Assembly (NCBI GenBank): GCA_964615335.1
Contig: CAZTMT010000008.1
Coordinates: forward strand, 62,001 to 126,000
Direction: 5' to 3'
Source: HR10 sp964615335
GTDB lineage: Bacteria > Acidobacteriota > Blastocatellia > HR10
DNA: 64,000 bases
In this document: positions 32,440-41,071 of the stretch, piece by piece
How positions within the stretch are numbered: the stretch's first letter is position 1
Layout of the letters: every line of letters begins with the position of its first letter
Position numbers and translations under genes: made by a program
The notes under the pieces: generated by a model
Seen by the model: only the letters and a program-made list of their open reading frames with translations
Database searches by the model: none
What the model was told of the DNA's origin: nothing

Positions 32440-34281
32440 GTGGGGAAGATTCGTATCCTCCCGGATCTTCTGGTCAGCAAGATCGCTGCGGGCGAAGTCG
32501 TCGAGCGTCCCGCGTCGGTCGTGAAAGAACTCATCGAGAACGCGCTCGATGCCCGAAGCCAGCAGATTCGCATCGAGGTGGAGATCGGCGGAAAGAAGCT
32601 CATCCGCGTCTCCGACGATGGGGAGGGGATGACGCGCGATGATGCCCTTTTGGCCTTCGAACGTCACGCGACCAGTAAGATCGCTTCCGTGGAGGATCTG
32701 GAGCGGATCCTCACGCTCGGATTTCGCGGCGAAGCCCTTCCTTCGATCGCCTCGGTCTCCCGCGTTCTGCTGCGGACCAAGACGGCGGCGGATCTGGTCG
32801 GGACGGAGGTGGAGGTCGAGGGAGGGAAGATCAAAGACGTGCGCGACTGCTCCTGGCCCGGAGGGACGGATGTCCAGGTGCGCGACCTCTTTTTCAATGT
32901 CCCGGCCCGACGCAAATTTCTCAAAAGCGATACGACCGAGCTGTTTCATATCGTCAACCTCGTGACGCATTATGCGCTGGCTTACCCCCGAACGGCCTTT
33001 CGGCTGCAGCATGGAGCGCGGACGCTTCTGGACGTCACGCCCGTCCCGACCTTCCCCGAGCGCGCGTATCAGGTCTTCGGCGCGGAGTTTCTGGCGAATC
33101 TGGTCGAGGTGGATCACACCGAGGAAGAGGTTCGCGTTTTCGGGCTCGCTTCTAAGCCGAATTGGGGTCGGACTGGTCGCGAGGCGCAGTATTTCTTTGT
33201 GAACGGGCGCTATGTGCGGGATCGCGTGCTCGCCCAGGCTCTCAGCGAGGGGTATCGAACACTGCTTCCCTCGGGCCAGTACCCGGCGGCGATCCTCTTT
33301 GTCGAGCTGCCGCCGACGGAAGTGGATGTGAACGTGCATCCGGCCAAGATCGAAGTGCGGTTTCGTCGCCCGGCCTCCGTCCAAGCGGCGGTCATCCAGG
33401 CTGTGCGGGGGGCTTTGGAGCGGGCGCGACCCGTCATCCCGGTGAAGCGCCGGAAGGGAAGCGCTCGCCCGAGAACGACCGATGTCCTGTCGGACGCATC
33501 GCTTCGCCTGGAGATGCCCTCGCGGTCCCCGCGAGCGCGGCAACCTTCGCTCGGTCTCGCCTTCTCTCCCGTATCGGGCCAGAGGCTCACTCCCTCTCCA
33601 GGGGAGCACGCGCGGCGAGCGCCGGAAGCTTCCGAGATTCGTCCGGAGATCAGCCCGCAGTGCCTGGCTCGTCCCTCTCTGGAGACACTCGGAGAGGAAA
33701 GCGCTCCCGAGCGGGTGCGTGTTCTGGGACACTTTCGCCAGAGTTTCATCCTGGCCGCTACGGATCGCGAGCTTCTTCTGGTGGACCAGCATGCGGCTCA
33801 CGAGCGCATTCTTTTCGAACGCTTTCAGGCGATGCTCACGCGCGAAGCGCTTCCCCGACAGCCGCTCCTTGTCCCGGAGATCATCGAGCTGACGCCCGCG
33901 CAGCAGGCCGGATTCGAGAGCGTGCGCGCGGAGCTTGAGCGTCTGGGGATTGAAGTCGGGGAATTCTCCGGGCGCGCGCTCGCGCTCACGGCTCTTCCGG
34001 CCGACGTCCCCCTCTCCGAAGCGCGCCCCCTCATTCTGGAGCTTCTGGAGATCGCTGAGCGAGAACGACGCTCCCTCTCGCCGGAGCGCCTGCGCGATCG
34101 TCTGGCGGCGAGTCTGGCCTGCCGCGCCGCCGTGAAGATCAATACCCCCTTGACCGAGACGATGATGCAGTGGCTCGTCGAGGAACTCTTCCGCGCGGCT
34201 CTCCCCATGAGCTGTCCGCACGGACGACCGACCGTCGTGAAGTTCTCCCTTCGGGAGGTGGAGCGGCTCTTTCACCGGTGA
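32440..34281 (+). CDS. mutL: DNA mismatch repair protein MutL, endonuclease type
   Basis: 613 residues from GTG 32440. N-terminal GHKL ATPase: E-L-I-E-N-A-L-D-A, D-D-G-E-G-M, G-F-R-G-E-A-L. After a proline/arginine-rich linker (about 335-425) the C-terminal domain carries the nicking-endonuclease motif D449-Q-H-A-A-H-E-R-I-L-F-E and S-C592-P-H-G-R-P, so this MutL should nick DNA itself, as in bacteria without MutH. mutS is not in the window. It ends the gamma-CA-hisS-aspS-mutL operon and converges on groEL. Confidence 0.96.
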   Translation: MGKIRILPDLLVSKIAAGEVVERPASVVKELIENALDARSQQIRIEVEIGGKKLIRVSDDGEGMTRDDALLAFERHATSKIASVEDLERILTLGFRGEALPSIASVSRVLLRTKTAADLVGTEVEVEGGKIKDVRDCSWPGGTDVQVRDLFFNVPARRKFLKSDTTELFHIVNLVTHYALAYPRTAFRLQHGARTLLDVTPVPTFPERAYQVFGAEFLANLVEVDHTEEEVRVFGLASKPNWGRTGREAQYFFVNGRYVRDRVLAQALSEGYRTLLPSGQYPAAILFVELPPTEVDVNVHPAKIEVRFRRPASVQAAVIQAVRGALERARPVIPVKRRKGSARPRTTDVLSDASLRLEMPSRSPRARQPSLGLAFSPVSGQRLTPSPGEHARRAPEASEIRPEISPQCLARPSLETLGEESAPERVRVLGHFRQSFILAATDRELLLVDQHAAHERILFERFQAMLTREALPRQPLLVPEIIELTPAQQAGFESVRAELERLGIEVGEFSGRALALTALPADVPLSEARPLILELLEIAERERRSLSPERLRDRLAASLACRAAVKINTPLTETMMQWLVEELFRAALPMSCPHGRPTVVKFSLREVERLFHR

Positions 34282-34321
34282 AGGCCACGGGCGCGAAGGT
34301 CTCTGGCGGGCTCCGGGACGC

Positions 34322-35935
34322 TCAGAATTCGGGAGAGGGCATCGCCGGTTCCTCCGCCTCCTCCCGGATCTCCGTCACAAGCGCCTCCGTGGTGATCAGA
34401 AGCGAGGCGATGGAGGACGCGTTTTGCAGGGCCACGCGACTGACCTTCGCCGGATCAATGACGCCGGCCTTGAGCAGATCTTCGAACTGTTCGGTCTCCG
34501 CATTGAATCCGAAGTGGTCGTTTCGTTCGGCCTTCACGCGTTGGACGACGACGGCTCCTTCGACGCCAGCATTGGAGGCGATCTGTCGCAGGGGTTCTTC
34601 CAGAGCGCGCTTGACGATGTTGACGCCCGTTTGCTCATCCGGATCTTCCGGTCGGAGCGTCTCCAGGGCCTTCAGAGCGCGAATGAAGACGACGCCCCCT
34701 CCGGGGACGATGCCTTCTTCCAGAGCGGCGCGCGTCGCGTGCAGCGCATCCTCGACGCGCGCTTTCTTCTCCCGCAGTTCCGTCTCGGTGGCCGCTCCGA
34801 CCTTGATGAGGGCCACGCCCCCGGCGAGTTTCGCCAGGCGCTCCTGCAGCTTCTCCCGATCGTAGTCGGAGGTCGTCTCTTCGATCTGAGCTCGCAGTTG
34901 CCGGATGCGCGCTTCGATCTCGCTCTTCTTCCCGAGTCCCTCGACGATCGTCGTGCTGTCCTGATCCACGATGATCTTCCGGGCGCGACCGAGGTCCTTC
35001 AGCGTCACGTTCTCCAGTCGGATTCCCAGCTCCTCGGCGACGACGCGCCCTCCGGTCAAAATGGCAATGTCTTCGAGCAAGGCTTTGCGCCGTTCGCCGA
35101 ATCCGGGGGCTTTCACGGCGCAGACCTGCAGAGTGCCGCGCAGCCGGTTGACGACCAGCGTCGCGAGAGCTTCGGCTTCGACATCCTCGGCGATGATCAA
35201 AAGCGGCCGTCCGGCCCGCGCGATCTGCTCCAGAATAGGAAGCAGGTCCTTCACCGAGCTGATGCGCTTCTCATGGATCAAGATCGCCGCCTCCGAGAGG
35301 ACGCACTCCAGGCGTTCGGGATCGGTGATGAAGTACGGGGAGAGAAATCCGCGATCGAACTGCAATCCCTCGACGACGTCCAGTGTCGTCTCGATCGTGC
35401 GCGACTCCTCGACGGTGATGACGCCATCCCGACCGACGCGCTCCATGGCTTCGGCGATGAGCCGGCCGATGGTCGCGTCCCCGTTGGCTGAGATCGTCCC
35501 CACGGCCGCGATGGCCTCGCCTTTGACGGGGCGAGCCAGGCGCCGAATCTCTTCGACGGCGCGCTCGACGGCTCTCTCGATTCCGCGTTTCAGAGCCATG
35601 GGATTGGCTCCCGCAGCCACCATCTTCACGCCCTCGCGGAAGATCGCCTGAGCCAGAAGCGTCGCCGTCGTCGTCCCATCCCCGGCCACTTCGGAAGTCT
35701 TCGCGGCGACCTCGCGCACCATTTGCGCGCCCACATTCTCCAGAGGGTCTGTCAGCTCGATCTCTCGCGCGACAGTCACTCCGTCTTTGGTGATCGTCGG
35801 AGATCCGAATTTTTTCTCCAGGATGACATTCCGGCCTCGCGGGCCCAGGGTCACCTTCACGGCATCAGCCAGTTTATTGATCCCTCGAAGAAGAGCCTGG
35901 CGCGAGGATTCTCCGTGAATGATTCGTTTGGTCAT
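34322..35935 (-). CDS. groEL: Chaperonin GroEL, solitary copy
   Basis: 537 residues from ATG 35935 (GGGGG upstream). Full Hsp60 sequence: L-G-P-R-G-R-N-V, D-G-T-T-T-A-T-L-L-A-Q (ATPase Asp), A-L-E-E-G-I-V-P-G-G-G. The C-terminus ends E-E-P-A-M-P-S-P-E-F and lacks the Gly-Gly-Met repeats of the main GroEL. No groES lies next to it, and no CIRCE element was seen. These traits suggest a secondary, specialised chaperonin; another groESL operon would be expected elsewhere. Confidence 0.94.
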   Translation of the reverse strand: MTKRIIHGESSRQALLRGINKLADAVKVTLGPRGRNVILEKKFGSPTITKDGVTVAREIELTDPLENVGAQMVREVAAKTSEVAGDGTTTATLLAQAIFREGVKMVAAGANPMALKRGIERAVERAVEEIRRLARPVKGEAIAAVGTISANGDATIGRLIAEAMERVGRDGVITVEESRTIETTLDVVEGLQFDRGFLSPYFITDPERLECVLSEAAILIHEKRISSVKDLLPILEQIARAGRPLLIIAEDVEAEALATLVVNRLRGTLQVCAVKAPGFGERRKALLEDIAILTGGRVVAEELGIRLENVTLKDLGRARKIIVDQDSTTIVEGLGKKSEIEARIRQLRAQIEETTSDYDREKLQERLAKLAGGVALIKVGAATETELREKKARVEDALHATRAALEEGIVPGGGVVFIRALKALETLRPEDPDEQTGVNIVKRALEEPLRQIASNAGVEGAVVVQRVKAERNDHFGFNAETEQFEDLLKAGVIDPAKVSRVALQNASSIASLLITTEALVTEIREEAEEPAMPSPEF

Positions 35936-36014
35936 CGTTCCCCCTTTCTCTGCTTCTCTCCGTTTCGGCGGTGGTCCGAAAGCTTCTTCGGGGCAGCGCG
36001 CCGAAAAACACTTA

Positions 36015-36043
36015 ATGCTAAAGCCCGCGCGCTTCTCTGTCAA
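36015..36043 (-). promoter_or_regulatory. Promoter of groEL
   Basis: On the minus strand TTGACA (36038-36043), 17-base spacer, TAGCAT (36015-36020). A leader of about 70 bases precedes the start. It is divergent from the promoter at 36067-36096. Confidence 0.7.
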
Positions 36044-36066
36044 CGCGCGTGGGGCGGGATCGCCGC

Positions 36067-36096
36067 TTGATTCTCCGTGAGTCTCTCCCGTAGAAT
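36067..36096 (+). promoter_or_regulatory. Promoter of the M20 amidohydrolase gene
   Basis: TTGATT (36067-36072), 18-base spacer, TAGAAT (36091-36096), followed by an AG-rich ribosome binding region before ATG 36126. Confidence 0.65.
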
Positions 36097-36125
36097 TCGC
36101 CCTTCAAGAAGAGGGGGGAAGGACT

Positions 36126-37451
36126 ATGATCATGCGAGCGCGCGGAGAATGGGGGAAGAAGCGCGCGGGAATTTTCATCTTTTTCCTCACGGTGGGGAGT
36201 ATGAATCCGATCATCTCTGAAGCCCAAGACGTCTCTCGCGATGTGGCCGTCGCTCGGGCGGCCGATCAGCTGCGCTCGACGCTCATTGCCTGGCGGCGGG
36301 ATTTTCACATGTATCCGGAGCTTTCGAACCGCGAGGAGCGCACGGCGCGCGTCGTCGCCGAGTACCTTCGGCAGCTCGGCCTGGAGGTGCGAACCGGAGT
36401 CGCGCGGCATGGCGTGGTGGCTCTCTTGCGAGGGGCTCTTCCGGGTCCGGTCGTCGCGTATCGCGCGGACATGGATGCGTTGCCGATCGAGGAGACGCTG
36501 GAGGTCCCCTACAAGTCCCGGCATCCGGGGGTGAAACACGCCTGCGGGCATGACGCGCATACGGCGATCGGACTGGGTGTGGCGACTGTCCTCGCCCAGA
36601 TGCGAGATCGCCTGCGCGGGACGGTGAAGTTCCTCTTCCAACCGGCTGAGGAGGGCCCGCCTCCGGGCGAGGAGGGAGGAGCGCGGTTGATGATCAAGGA
36701 GGGGGCGCTTGAGGATCCGCGGCCTCAGGCGATCTTCGGCCTGCATGTGGATCCGCGCGTGGACGTGGGGAAGGTCGCCTACCATATCGGGCCGGCTATG
36801 GCCTCGGCCGATCTGCTGGAGATCACCATTCGCGGCAAGAAGGTGCACGGGGCCTATCCCCATGAGGGCGTGGATGCGCTGGTCATCGCCGCTCATGCCA
36901 TCACGGCGCTTCAGGTGATTCGGAGCCGACGGGTGGATACGTTTCAGCCCTTCGTCCTCACGCTCGGGAGCATCCATGGGGGGAACCGGCATAATATCAT
37001 CACGGACGAAGTGAAACTGCAGGGGACCTTGCGCACTCTGGATGAGGCGGTTCGCGCGCGCGTGATCCAGATGATGCATCAGACGCTCAAGGGAGTGACC
37101 GAGGCGCTCGGCGGCTCTTACGAGCTGAAGGTGGAAGAAGGAGCAACTGTGACCTACAACGATCCGGATCTTGTGCGCGAGATGCTCCCGACGCTCCAGC
37201 GCGTGCTCGGTCAGGAGAATCTCGTGACGCCGCGCCCGCACATGGGAGCCGAAGATTTCAGCTACTACGCTCGCGTGATCCCGGGCTTCTTCTTCTTCCT
37301 CGGCGTGCGCAATGAGGCTCGGGGGATCACGGCGATGATTCATACGCCGGAGTTCGATCTGGATGAGGAGGCGCTCCCGCTTGGGGTGAAGGTGGCCGTG
37401 AGCCTGCTTCTGGATTATCTGGAACGTCGAGCGGCGGCGTCGGCGCGGTGA
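36126..37451 (+). CDS. M20D family amidohydrolase, secreted
   Basis: 441 residues. Residues 1-33 look like a signal peptide (basic start, then F-I-F-F-L-T-V-G). The body is an M20D amidohydrolase (hippurate hydrolase/N-acyl-amino-acid deacylase/IAA-amino-acid hydrolase group): R-R-D-F-H-M-Y-P-E-L-S, Y-R-A-D-M-D-A-L-P-I-E-E, the metal motif C-G-H-D-A-H-T, Q-P-A-E-E-G, and the late H-M-G-A-E-D-F-S-Y-Y. The middle 110 residues form the dimerisation lid. It releases acyl groups from N-acyl amino acids or similar amides. Confidence 0.92.
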   Translation: MIMRARGEWGKKRAGIFIFFLTVGSMNPIISEAQDVSRDVAVARAADQLRSTLIAWRRDFHMYPELSNREERTARVVAEYLRQLGLEVRTGVARHGVVALLRGALPGPVVAYRADMDALPIEETLEVPYKSRHPGVKHACGHDAHTAIGLGVATVLAQMRDRLRGTVKFLFQPAEEGPPPGEEGGARLMIKEGALEDPRPQAIFGLHVDPRVDVGKVAYHIGPAMASADLLEITIRGKKVHGAYPHEGVDALVIAAHAITALQVIRSRRVDTFQPFVLTLGSIHGGNRHNIITDEVKLQGTLRTLDEAVRARVIQMMHQTLKGVTEALGGSYELKVEEGATVTYNDPDLVREMLPTLQRVLGQENLVTPRPHMGAEDFSYYARVIPGFFFFLGVRNEARGITAMIHTPEFDLDEEALPLGVKVAVSLLLDYLERRAAASAR

Positions 37452-37494
37452 GCGCGCGCTCGCGCTTGGGGGGCATATCTGTAGGGGGGCCGAG

Positions 37495-37977
37495 ATGAGC
37501 ACATCGTCGTTGGTGGCGTTAGCACAAGCCTACATCGAGCAAGAACGATCCGCGCGGAGAGAGCAGGCGGAAGCGCGCGTCCTTCCGGTCCGCAAGAAGC
37601 TCACCGTGGAGGGGGAATTCCGGCTCGTGCATCCGGGCGTGATCTGGGAGGCCTGCCAGATCTGGCTCGAAGAGACGCGCCGCTTCGGACGAGACGTCGT
37701 GGACTATGTCCTGCGGCATCCGGAGGCGCAACCGTATTGGACGCGCCCGGAGGAGGTCGAACGCTTCCGGCGCTTCCTCGCCGAGTGGCTCGCGCGCGAG
37801 CTGGAGGAGTACATCCTGCCCAGTTGTGAGGCGTTCATGAAGGAGCGCGGCATTCAGGTGGAGCAGGAAACGCGCATCATCCGGCATCGGGCCCAGATGG
37901 TCATCGCGCAGGTGACCAAAGAGCTTCTCCTGACCGTTCACCGCGCGACGCGCGGAGCGCGCGCCGCCTCCTCCTGA
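37495..37977 (+). CDS. Conserved-looking hypothetical protein
   Basis: 160 residues from ATG 37495, 43 bases after the amidohydrolase. No signal peptide or membrane span. Charged, mostly helical sequence with a Trp/Phe/Leu core (W-E-A-C-Q-I-W-L-E, R-R-F-L-A-E-W-L-A-R-E-L-E-E-Y) and an R/E-rich N-terminal helix that may form a coiled coil. No family is recognised. Codon use matches neighbours, which supports a real gene. Confidence 0.65.
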   Translation: MSTSSLVALAQAYIEQERSARREQAEARVLPVRKKLTVEGEFRLVHPGVIWEACQIWLEETRRFGRDVVDYVLRHPEAQPYWTRPEEVERFRRFLAEWLARELEEYILPSCEAFMKERGIQVEQETRIIRHRAQMVIAQVTKELLLTVHRATRGARAASS

Positions 37978-38011
37978 AGGCGGAACCCGCGGGGGGAGTG
38001 CTTGAGAATCC

Positions 38012-38593
38012 TCACTCCGGAGGGGGTGAAGGCCGCTTCCTCCTCCTGGCTCGAAGAAAAACGAGCAAAAAGAAGGCCGCTGCGCCCAGAATCAGCCAGG
38101 GAGAGATCTCCTTCATCGTGGATGCTGCCGCCGATCCGAACCGCGCGCCGAGATACCCTTGCGCGCCGTATCGCACCAGCCGACCCAGCAGAACTCCTGC
38201 GAGGAAGCGCCCGCGGGGTATGCCCATGACTCCGGCCATGAGAACCATCGGTTTGGTCGGGAAAGGGGGAGGGAGGAAAACCGCCATCGCGATGGCCGGC
38301 AGATCGTACCGATCCAGAGCGCGACGCAGGCGCTCTCGTCGCGACGGGGCGATCCGAGAGAGCGCGCGCTCGCCGGCCCGCTGCGCGATCTGGTAGAGGA
38401 CAAGGCACCCGAGTCCGGAGCCGACCGTCGCCGCCAGAGCGTACCACGGAGCCCTGGCGGGATTCCACGCCGAGAGCAGAATCACGAGCCCATCCGGACC
38501 TCCGGCCAGTGGAACCAGAGCCGAATCCAGGAAAGCGATCCCCAGAAGCCCCACCGGGCCCAGGGCCATCAACACCTCCGCAGCCGATTTCAT
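38012..38593 (-). CDS. VTT-domain membrane protein (YqaA-like), copy 2
   Basis: 193 residues. L-G-P-V-G-L-L-G-I-A-F-L-D-S-A start, then G-S-x-L-G-C-L-V-L-Y-Q-I-A, a P-P-P-F-P-T-K re-entrant motif and a C-terminal membrane span with a basic tail. It belongs to the VTT/DedA superfamily. It overlaps the upstream gene (38590-39279) by ATGA and is clearly a paralogue of it. Substrate unknown. Confidence 0.82.
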   Translation of the reverse strand: MKSAAEVLMALGPVGLLGIAFLDSALVPLAGGPDGLVILLSAWNPARAPWYALAATVGSGLGCLVLYQIAQRAGERALSRIAPSRRERLRRALDRYDLPAIAMAVFLPPPFPTKPMVLMAGVMGIPRGRFLAGVLLGRLVRYGAQGYLGARFGSAAASTMKEISPWLILGAAAFFLLVFLRARRRKRPSPPPE

Positions 38594-39279
38594 ACCTTCT
38601 GCTCTCGATTCAGGGGAAGAGGCGCTGCCGACGGATCGTCAGTCCGGCACCCGGCGCGAGAGCGAATCGGGCGAATTCTCCCCGAGGACGGCGCGAGTTG
38701 CCGCGAGATCATGCGGACGATCACATACCCCAGGAGGACCACACCGCCGATCGCGAGAACGACCGTCGCCCAGTGATCGCGCATGTACTGCAAGACAGCA
38801 TGACCATAGAGGAGGGTGAGAACGCCTTCGATGTAATAGCGAGCCGAGCGCGCCAGCAGAATCGTGAGGAGGAATTTCGTTCGGGGATACTGCAGCGCCC
38901 CGGCCGTTGCGACGAAGATCTTGAAGGGAGTCGGAGGAGGACACAGAGCCGGAATGAGCAGCGCCAGGACTCCATATCGAGCGTAGACATGCTCGACGCG
39001 CTTCACCTTCTCGGCCGAGAACCATCGGCGCAAGAAAGCGCGCCCTCCTTTCCGAGCGAGCGTGTAAAGGAGGAGGCATCCGAGGACGGATCCCGTGGCG
39101 GCCAGAAGAGGCCAGTAGAGAATCTCGCTCGGATCGTGGAGGACGCGGGTGACGACGATGACGTCGTTGATTTCGGGAATCGAGAGGAGCGACGAATCAA
39201 GCGTCGCGATGAGGATCATCCCCACCGGACCCAGTTCCAGAAGAGCATTTTTCACGCTCTCGAGAATTCCTCCGAGCAT
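38590..39279 (-). CDS. VTT-domain membrane protein (YqaA-like), copy 1
   Basis: 229 residues. Same plan as its downstream paralogue: L-E-L-G-P-V-G-M-I-L-I-A-T-L-D-S-S, G-S-V-L-G-C-L-L-L-Y-T-L-A, C-P-P-P-T-P-F-K and a final membrane span. The last 45 residues are basic and Pro-rich and less conserved. The two genes form an operon from the promoter at 39318-39346; the pair may be a heterodimer. Confidence 0.84.
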   Translation of the reverse strand: MLGGILESVKNALLELGPVGMILIATLDSSLLSIPEINDVIVVTRVLHDPSEILYWPLLAATGSVLGCLLLYTLARKGGRAFLRRWFSAEKVKRVEHVYARYGVLALLIPALCPPPTPFKIFVATAGALQYPRTKFLLTILLARSARYYIEGVLTLLYGHAVLQYMRDHWATVVLAIGGVVLLGYVIVRMISRQLAPSSGRIRPIRSRAGCRTDDPSAAPLPLNREQKV

Positions 39280-39317
39280 CGCCCTGTGCTCTCTCGCGCG
39301 GATCGGCGAAAGAGGGG

Positions 39318-39346
39318 ATTCTACCCGCTTGTGCCCCAGCTGTCAA
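39318..39346 (-). promoter_or_regulatory. Promoter of the tandem VTT genes
   Basis: On the minus strand TTGACA (39341-39346), 17-base spacer, TAGAAT (39318-39323). Confidence 0.75.
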
Positions 39347-39364
39347 AAACGCGCTGGGGGGGAG

Positions 39365-39394
39365 TTGACGTCTTGGGAGCCGGTCGGGTATCGT
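39365..39394 (+). promoter_or_regulatory. Promoter of fabI, leaderless type
   Basis: TTGACG (39365-39370), 18-base spacer, TATCGT (39389-39394). ATG 39404 is 9 bases after the -10 box and no Shine-Dalgarno sequence lies between, so the transcript should begin within about 3 bases of the start codon. Confidence 0.6.
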
Positions 39395-39403
39395 TGGGAC
39401 CTT

Positions 39404-40192
39404 ATGCTGGAGGGGAAAAGGGGGATCATCTTCGGCATCGCCAATAAACGGAGCATCGCCTGGGCGATCGCTCAGCGCTTCGATGAGGCGGGCGCGCAAC
39501 TCGCCCTGACGTATCAGAACGAGCGGCTCGGGGAGAACGTGCGCGAGCTGGCGGCGACGCTGCGGCGTCCGCCTCTGATCCTTCCCTGTGATGTGACTGA
39601 GCCGGAGCAGATCGAGGCCGTCTTCGAGACGCTCGCGCGCGAGTTTCAGCATCTGGATTTTCTCGTGCATTCGATCGCCTTCGCCCCGCGCGAGGATTTG
39701 GAGGGGGAGTTCCTGCAGACTTCGCGCGAGGGGTATCGTCTCGCTCACGATGTGAGCGTGTATTCGCTCATCGCGCTGGCCCGGCGGGCTGTTCCGCTCA
39801 TGAGCGAGCACGGGGGGAGCATCCTCACGCTGACCTATCTGGGGAGCGAGCGCGTGATGCCCGGCTACAACGTCATGGGCGTCGCCAAAGCGGCTCTTGA
39901 ATCCACGGTGAAGTATCTGGCCGCCGAACTCGGACCGAAAGGGATTCGCGTCAATGCGCTCTCTCCGGGGCCGATTCGGACGCTCGCCGCCAGCGGCGTC
40001 CCCGGTCTCTCCCGCATGCTCAAGCATGTGGCGCGCACAGCGCCTTTGAGGCGGAACACCGATCCGGCCGAGGTCGCCGATGCCGCCCTCTTCTTCGTGA
40101 GCGCGCTCTCGCGCGGCATCACCGGCGAGATCCTCTTCGTGGATGGCGGTTATCACATCATGGGGATGACGCTCGCGGAGCCCGAAGAATAA
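39404..40192 (+). CDS. fabI: Enoyl-[acyl-carrier-protein] reductase (NADH)
   Basis: 262 residues from ATG 39404; the frame is open upstream but that part covers the promoter. FabI-type SDR: G-I-A-N-K-R-S-I-A-W nucleotide motif, L-V-H-S-I-A-F-A-P, active site Tyr145, Tyr155 and Lys162 (Y-N-V-M-G-V-A-K), and G-P-I-R-T-L-A-A-S-G. It performs the last step of fatty acid elongation. Confidence 0.96.
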   Translation: MLEGKRGIIFGIANKRSIAWAIAQRFDEAGAQLALTYQNERLGENVRELAATLRRPPLILPCDVTEPEQIEAVFETLAREFQHLDFLVHSIAFAPREDLEGEFLQTSREGYRLAHDVSVYSLIALARRAVPLMSEHGGSILTLTYLGSERVMPGYNVMGVAKAALESTVKYLAAELGPKGIRVNALSPGPIRTLAASGVPGLSRMLKHVARTAPLRRNTDPAEVADAALFFVSALSRGITGEILFVDGGYHIMGMTLAEPEE

Positions 40193-40193
40193 G

Positions 40194-40223
40194 GGGCCCC
40201 ATTCTCAACGCGTTCTGGGGCCC
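40194..40223. terminator. Bidirectional hairpin between fabI and dienelactone hydrolase
   Basis: GGGCCCCA (40194-40201) and TGGGGCCC (40216-40223) form an 8-base stem with a 14-base loop between two convergent genes. T-runs are short on both sides. Confidence 0.6.
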
Positions 40224-40249
40224 TCTTGATCCGGCTCGCCGCCGCGGCC

Positions 40250-40927
40250 TTATCGAAGGTATTTGCCGAAGAATTCCAGAGTGCGTCGCCAGGCGTCTTC
40301 GGCTGCCTCTTTGTTGTAGACCTCCGGGCGCGTGTCGTTGAAGAAAGCGTGATCCGCTCCCGGGTAGATGTGGATCTCGGCCGTCTTCCCCAGTTGTTTC
40401 AGGTGGGCCTCCAACTGGCGCACCGATTCCGGCGTCACGAATTGATCTCGCTCGGCGTAGATGCCGAGCACAGGCGCCTGCAACTTCTCCAGCTTCGGCT
40501 TCACGTTCGGATGCCCTCCGTAGAAGACGACGCAAGCGCTCACTTGCGGATTCTCGCAGGCGGCGTACAGCGAGAGGGCTCCGCCCATGCAGAAGCCGAT
40601 CGTCCCGACCTTCTTCGGCTCGACCGAAGGATGGGCGAGCAGATACTGAATCGCTCCCCGCAGCTCTTTCTCCGCCTCATCGATCCGAAGGGCCATCATG
40701 AGCTTGCCGGCTTCATCGGGCGATTTCGTCGTCTGTCCGTGGTAGAGATCCGGGGCCAGAGCGACATATCCGGCCGCCGCGAAGCGATCGCACACATCCT
40801 TGATGTGATCCACCAGTCCCCACCACTCCTGGATGACGACGACGCCCGGCCCCTTCCCTGCCGGGAGCGAGAGATAACCCGACGCGGTCTTCCCGTTGGC
40901 CGTGAATTGAACCATTTGTCCTGCCAT
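40250..40927 (-). CDS. Dienelactone hydrolase family protein
   Basis: 225 residues. Alpha/beta hydrolase with the DLH triad: Cys113 in G-F-C-M-G-G, Asp161 in A-E-R-D-Q-F, His193 in A-D-H-A-F-F; Glu34 in Q-E-W-W-G is the usual helper residue. It cleaves lactones or esters; the true substrate is unknown. It has its own strong promoter at 40974-41003. Confidence 0.92.
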   Translation of the reverse strand: MAGQMVQFTANGKTASGYLSLPAGKGPGVVVIQEWWGLVDHIKDVCDRFAAAGYVALAPDLYHGQTTKSPDEAGKLMMALRIDEAEKELRGAIQYLLAHPSVEPKKVGTIGFCMGGALSLYAACENPQVSACVVFYGGHPNVKPKLEKLQAPVLGIYAERDQFVTPESVRQLEAHLKQLGKTAEIHIYPGADHAFFNDTRPEVYNKEAAEDAWRRTLEFFGKYLR

Positions 40928-40973
40928 CGCTTCCCTCCTTACCTTGTCGAAGTCGGTTTCTCGCGACGCGAAT

Positions 40974-41003
40974 GTTATAGGGATCGGATCCGGCGGATGT
41001 CAA
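40974..41003 (-). promoter_or_regulatory. Promoter of the dienelactone hydrolase gene
   Basis: On the minus strand TTGACA (40998-41003), 18-base spacer, TATAAC (40974-40979). Confidence 0.75.
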
Positions 41004-41071
41004 GCGTGTGCGTGGGAGAGCGCTTCGGACGGCTTGCCACACGGAAGCATCCGGGAACATGATAGAGGCCT

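Noticed and set aside
31744..34275. An 843-codon open frame on the minus strand
   Set aside because: Antisense shadow of aspS and mutL; no motif or ribosome binding site.
35936..36125. CIRCE (HrcA) element before groEL
   Set aside because: The TTAGCACTC-N9-GAGTGCTAA pattern is not present; only sigma-70-like boxes are seen.
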